This document shows positions 5,028 through 6,311 of a stretch of DNA of 6,311 nucleotides, piece after piece. Source of the stretch: Acidobacteriota bacterium (GTDB lineage: Bacteria; Acidobacteriota; Terriglobia; Acidoferrales; UBA7541). The position numbers and the translations under genes were made by a program. The DNA lies in contig JAFAZL010000963.1 of NCBI GenBank assembly GCA_019239815.1, positions 1 through 6,311 of the forward strand. Reading direction: 5' to 3'. Each line of letters begins with the position of its first letter. Position 1 is the first letter of the stretch. The notes under the pieces were generated by a model. It made no database searches. It saw only the letters and a list, made by a program, of their open reading frames with translations, and was not told the DNA's origin.

Positions 5028-5675
5028 CTAGTAGAACAAATATTTGCGCCACCGCTCGTCACGATGGCCAATCAAGCGCATAAGTTGCCGAGAGGTGTGC
5101 AGGGTGAATGGGCGCGGGCGGCGTGCCAATTTGAAACCGGCTTCTTCGGGAGTTCGGTCGCCTTTGCTGTTATTGCAGTTATAGCAGCACGCCACCAGGT
5201 TCTCCCACGTTGACCGTCCACCGCGCGACCGCGGCACCACATGGTCCAGCGTCAGTTCCGACCCAGGAAAGACCCGACCACAGAACTGGCACGTATTTCG
5301 ATCCCTTAACAAAATGTTTTTTCGAGACAGCGCCCGGCTCTGCTGCGGGATATGCCGGTACGCCAACAGCCGAATGACCGATGGCACCCGGTGCGCCTTG
5401 GCTGAGGAATGCACCTCGGAGCTATGAAGCTCCTCGGCCTGAGCGACGCCTTTGAGCATCAGAACCATGGCGCGCCGTACAGCGGTCACATTGATCGGCT
5501 CGTAGGTCGCGTTCAACACCAGGACAGGCTCCTGCATCAGCGATGCACGCCGCAACGGCGATGAATTGTGGATTCTACTGCCGGCAGGACTCTCCGAGCC
5601 GGACACAGCCGCTCCGGCGTCTTGGGGGGTGTGGCGCCCCCGGGAATCGACAGGTTGGAACCGTCGCGCGCTCAT
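5028..5675 (-). CDS. HNH endonuclease family protein (215 aa)
   Basis: The core holds an HNH/zinc-ribbon nuclease: CQFC (residues 129-132), [11 protein letters not shown] with Asp144-His145, Asn159 in WENLV, and the second zinc pair C164-x-x-C167 in CCYNCNN, followed by [11 protein letters not shown]. The two CxxC pairs bind structural zinc and the ββα-metal core cuts DNA with one divalent metal in this family. The conserved domain before it begins at [17 protein letters not shown], common to the ComF-associated or free-standing HNH family in Acidobacteria and Deltaproteobacteria. The start is uncertain. ATG 5675 has the ribosome-binding sequence GAGGGAG (5680-5686) and lies 19 nt after the comF stop. 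ATG 5537 (169 aa) begins exactly at the conserved domain but has no ribosome-binding site. The extra 46 residues are Ser/Arg/Pro-rich and probably disordered. Same strand and close spacing suggest co-transcription with comF. The cellular role is unknown. Confidence 0.88.
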   Translation of the reverse strand: MSARRFQPVDSRGRHTPQDAGAAVSGSESPAGSRIHNSSPLRRASLMQEPVLVLNATYEPINVTAVRRAMVLMLKGVAQAEELHSSEVHSSAKAHRVPSVIRLLAYRHIPQQSRALSRKNILLRDRNTCQFCGRVFPGSELTLDHVVPRSRGGRSTWENLVACCYNCNNSKGDRTPEEAGFKLARRPRPFTLHTSRQLMRLIGHRDERWRKYLFY

Positions 5676-5679
5676 CGCG

Positions 5680-5686
5680 CTCCCTC
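5680..5686 (-). promoter_or_regulatory. Ribosome-binding site supporting the longer HNH start
   Basis: On the minus strand GAGGGAG lies 4 nt before the ATG at 5675. It is the only good Shine-Dalgarno-like sequence among the candidate starts (GTG 5723, ATG 5675, ATG 5537). Confidence 0.45.
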
Positions 5687-5694
5687 GGGTACAA

Positions 5695-6311
5695 CTACAC
5701 GCCGTTGCCAATCGGCGTCTCACGCATTATTGCTCTTGCGACTGTTAATCCAACTACAGACTTGGCTCCAGCTTCGAGCAAGGTGGCCGCGCATGCATCC
5801 AGCGTCGCACCCGTCGTCATTACATCATCTACCAGTAAGACGCGCTTATTGTCAACTTGGCTGCCCGAACGTGTGGCAAAAGCGCCACGTGTGATGCGCC
5901 AGCGTTCTTCGATGCTCAGTATGTGCTTGTCCGGACGGGCTTTAGTGCGTATCAGTAAAATCGGTCTAAACGGCAGGCGCAGCCGCTTTGCGGTCTGGCG
6001 TGCAATCAGTTCGGCTTGGTTGAAGCCGCGCTCCCGATGGCGTGTCCGGTGGAGTGGCACGGGGACGACGACGTCGCCGGTCAAGCCGTCGCGCTTGGCG
6101 ATCGAGGCCACACGGTCGCCAAAGTAAGCCGCCAGCGGATCAATCCGCTCGAACTTCAGCAAAACGATCGCCCGAACCAGCGGGCCGCGGTAGGCCGCGT
6201 AGCTTCGTGCGCACTGGAATCGATAACGGCGTTCCTGGCAATCGAGACAAGTCTGGAGGTCGCTACCCAAGGCCGTGCCGATTGCGCTTCCATCCAGCGT
6301 AGTCGCTGGCA
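5695..6311 (-). CDS. comF: ComF-family phosphoribosyltransferase-like protein (N-terminus outside window)
   Basis: 204 residues of a ComF/GntX-type protein are visible, ending at TAG 5695-5697. The frame is open through the right edge, so the TTG at 6270 is an internal leucine, not the start. Visible parts, numbered from the window edge: second half of the N-terminal zinc finger (C21-L-D-C24), the [16 protein letters not shown] segment, the family signature [20 protein letters not shown] (about 83-102), and the PRPP-binding loop [17 protein letters not shown] (157-173) with its acidic pair and T-T-G. A full ComF is about 230-250 residues, so roughly 30-40 are missing. In Bacillus and Haemophilus, ComF proteins help bring transformed single-stranded DNA into the cytoplasm; the phosphoribosyltransferase fold's reaction is unknown. 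Competence function here is inference, as no other com gene is present. It is followed closely by the HNH gene. Confidence 0.93.
   Translation of the reverse strand, partial: PATTLDGSAIGTALGSDLQTCLDCQERRYRFQCARSYAAYRGPLVRAIVLLKFERIDPLAAYFGDRVASIAKRDGLTGDVVVPVPLHRTRHRERGFNQAELIARQTAKRLRLPFRPILLIRTKARPDKHILSIEERWRITRGAFATRSGSQVDNKRVLLVDDVMTTGATLDACAATLLEAGAKSVVGLTVARAIMRETPIGNGV

Noticed and set aside
5000..5030. Hairpin around CCGC/GCGG just after the HNH stop as its terminator
   Set aside because: The stem is short and bulged and the following minus-strand sequence is A-rich rather than T-rich.
4783..5031. 82-codon open frame in the AT-rich intergenic region
   Set aside because: No ribosome-binding site in place, no family resemblance, codon use unlike neighbours, and it runs into the end of the HNH gene on the opposite strand. 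Kept only as part of the intergenic finding.
5543..6127. 194-codon plus-strand open frame
   Set aside because: It lies opposite the comF gene, whose family motifs are unmistakable on the minus strand; composition is typical of a shadow frame.
5695..6270. TTG at 6270 as the start of comF
   Set aside because: The frame stays open to the window edge and ComF proteins need the N-terminal zinc-finger half that would lie beyond it.

Overview
This 6.3 kb window is chromosomal DNA from a GC-rich bacterium, most likely an Acidobacteriota (Terriglobia/Koribacter-like) member. I infer this from the combination of a DUF2393-like one-TM protein, a small exported protein, a PD-(D/E)XK-like protein and a ComF/HNH pair, all of which resemble acidobacterial proteins; I could not run a search. 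There is no sign of an insertion sequence, prophage, CRISPR array, tRNA or rRNA.

Layout, left to right. The window opens inside the 3' end of queA (+), which makes the queuosine precursor epoxyqueuosine in tRNA. A minus-strand gene for a small exported protein (422-754) follows, with its own intrinsic terminator at 361-394. The long gap from 755 to 1270 is not empty. It holds a -35/-10 pair on the + strand (819-848), a structured stretch and a strong intrinsic terminator (906-935), which together look like an sRNA gene of about 80 nt. Further right come direct and inverted repeats and two adjacent hairpins. Three plus-strand genes run from 1271 to 4174: a YfcE/MJ0936-like metallophosphoesterase, a DUF2393-like membrane-anchored protein, and a 498-residue protein with a C-terminal PD-(D/E)XK nuclease-like motif. 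The last appears to have its own promoter and to be translated from a leaderless or nearly leaderless mRNA. A STAS-domain anti-sigma-factor antagonist (4321-4692, GTG start) follows behind its own -10 element.

The region 4693-5027 lies between convergent genes. Its right half is clearly AT-rich and it contains several inverted repeats but no convincing gene. On the minus strand, a comF-family phosphoribosyltransferase gene (entering from the right edge, N-terminus missing) is followed 19 nt later by an HNH endonuclease gene, probably as one operon.

The genes do not form one obvious pathway. The most interesting items are the candidate sRNA, the uncharacterised 498-residue nuclease-like protein with its leaderless promoter, and the AT-rich intergenic island.
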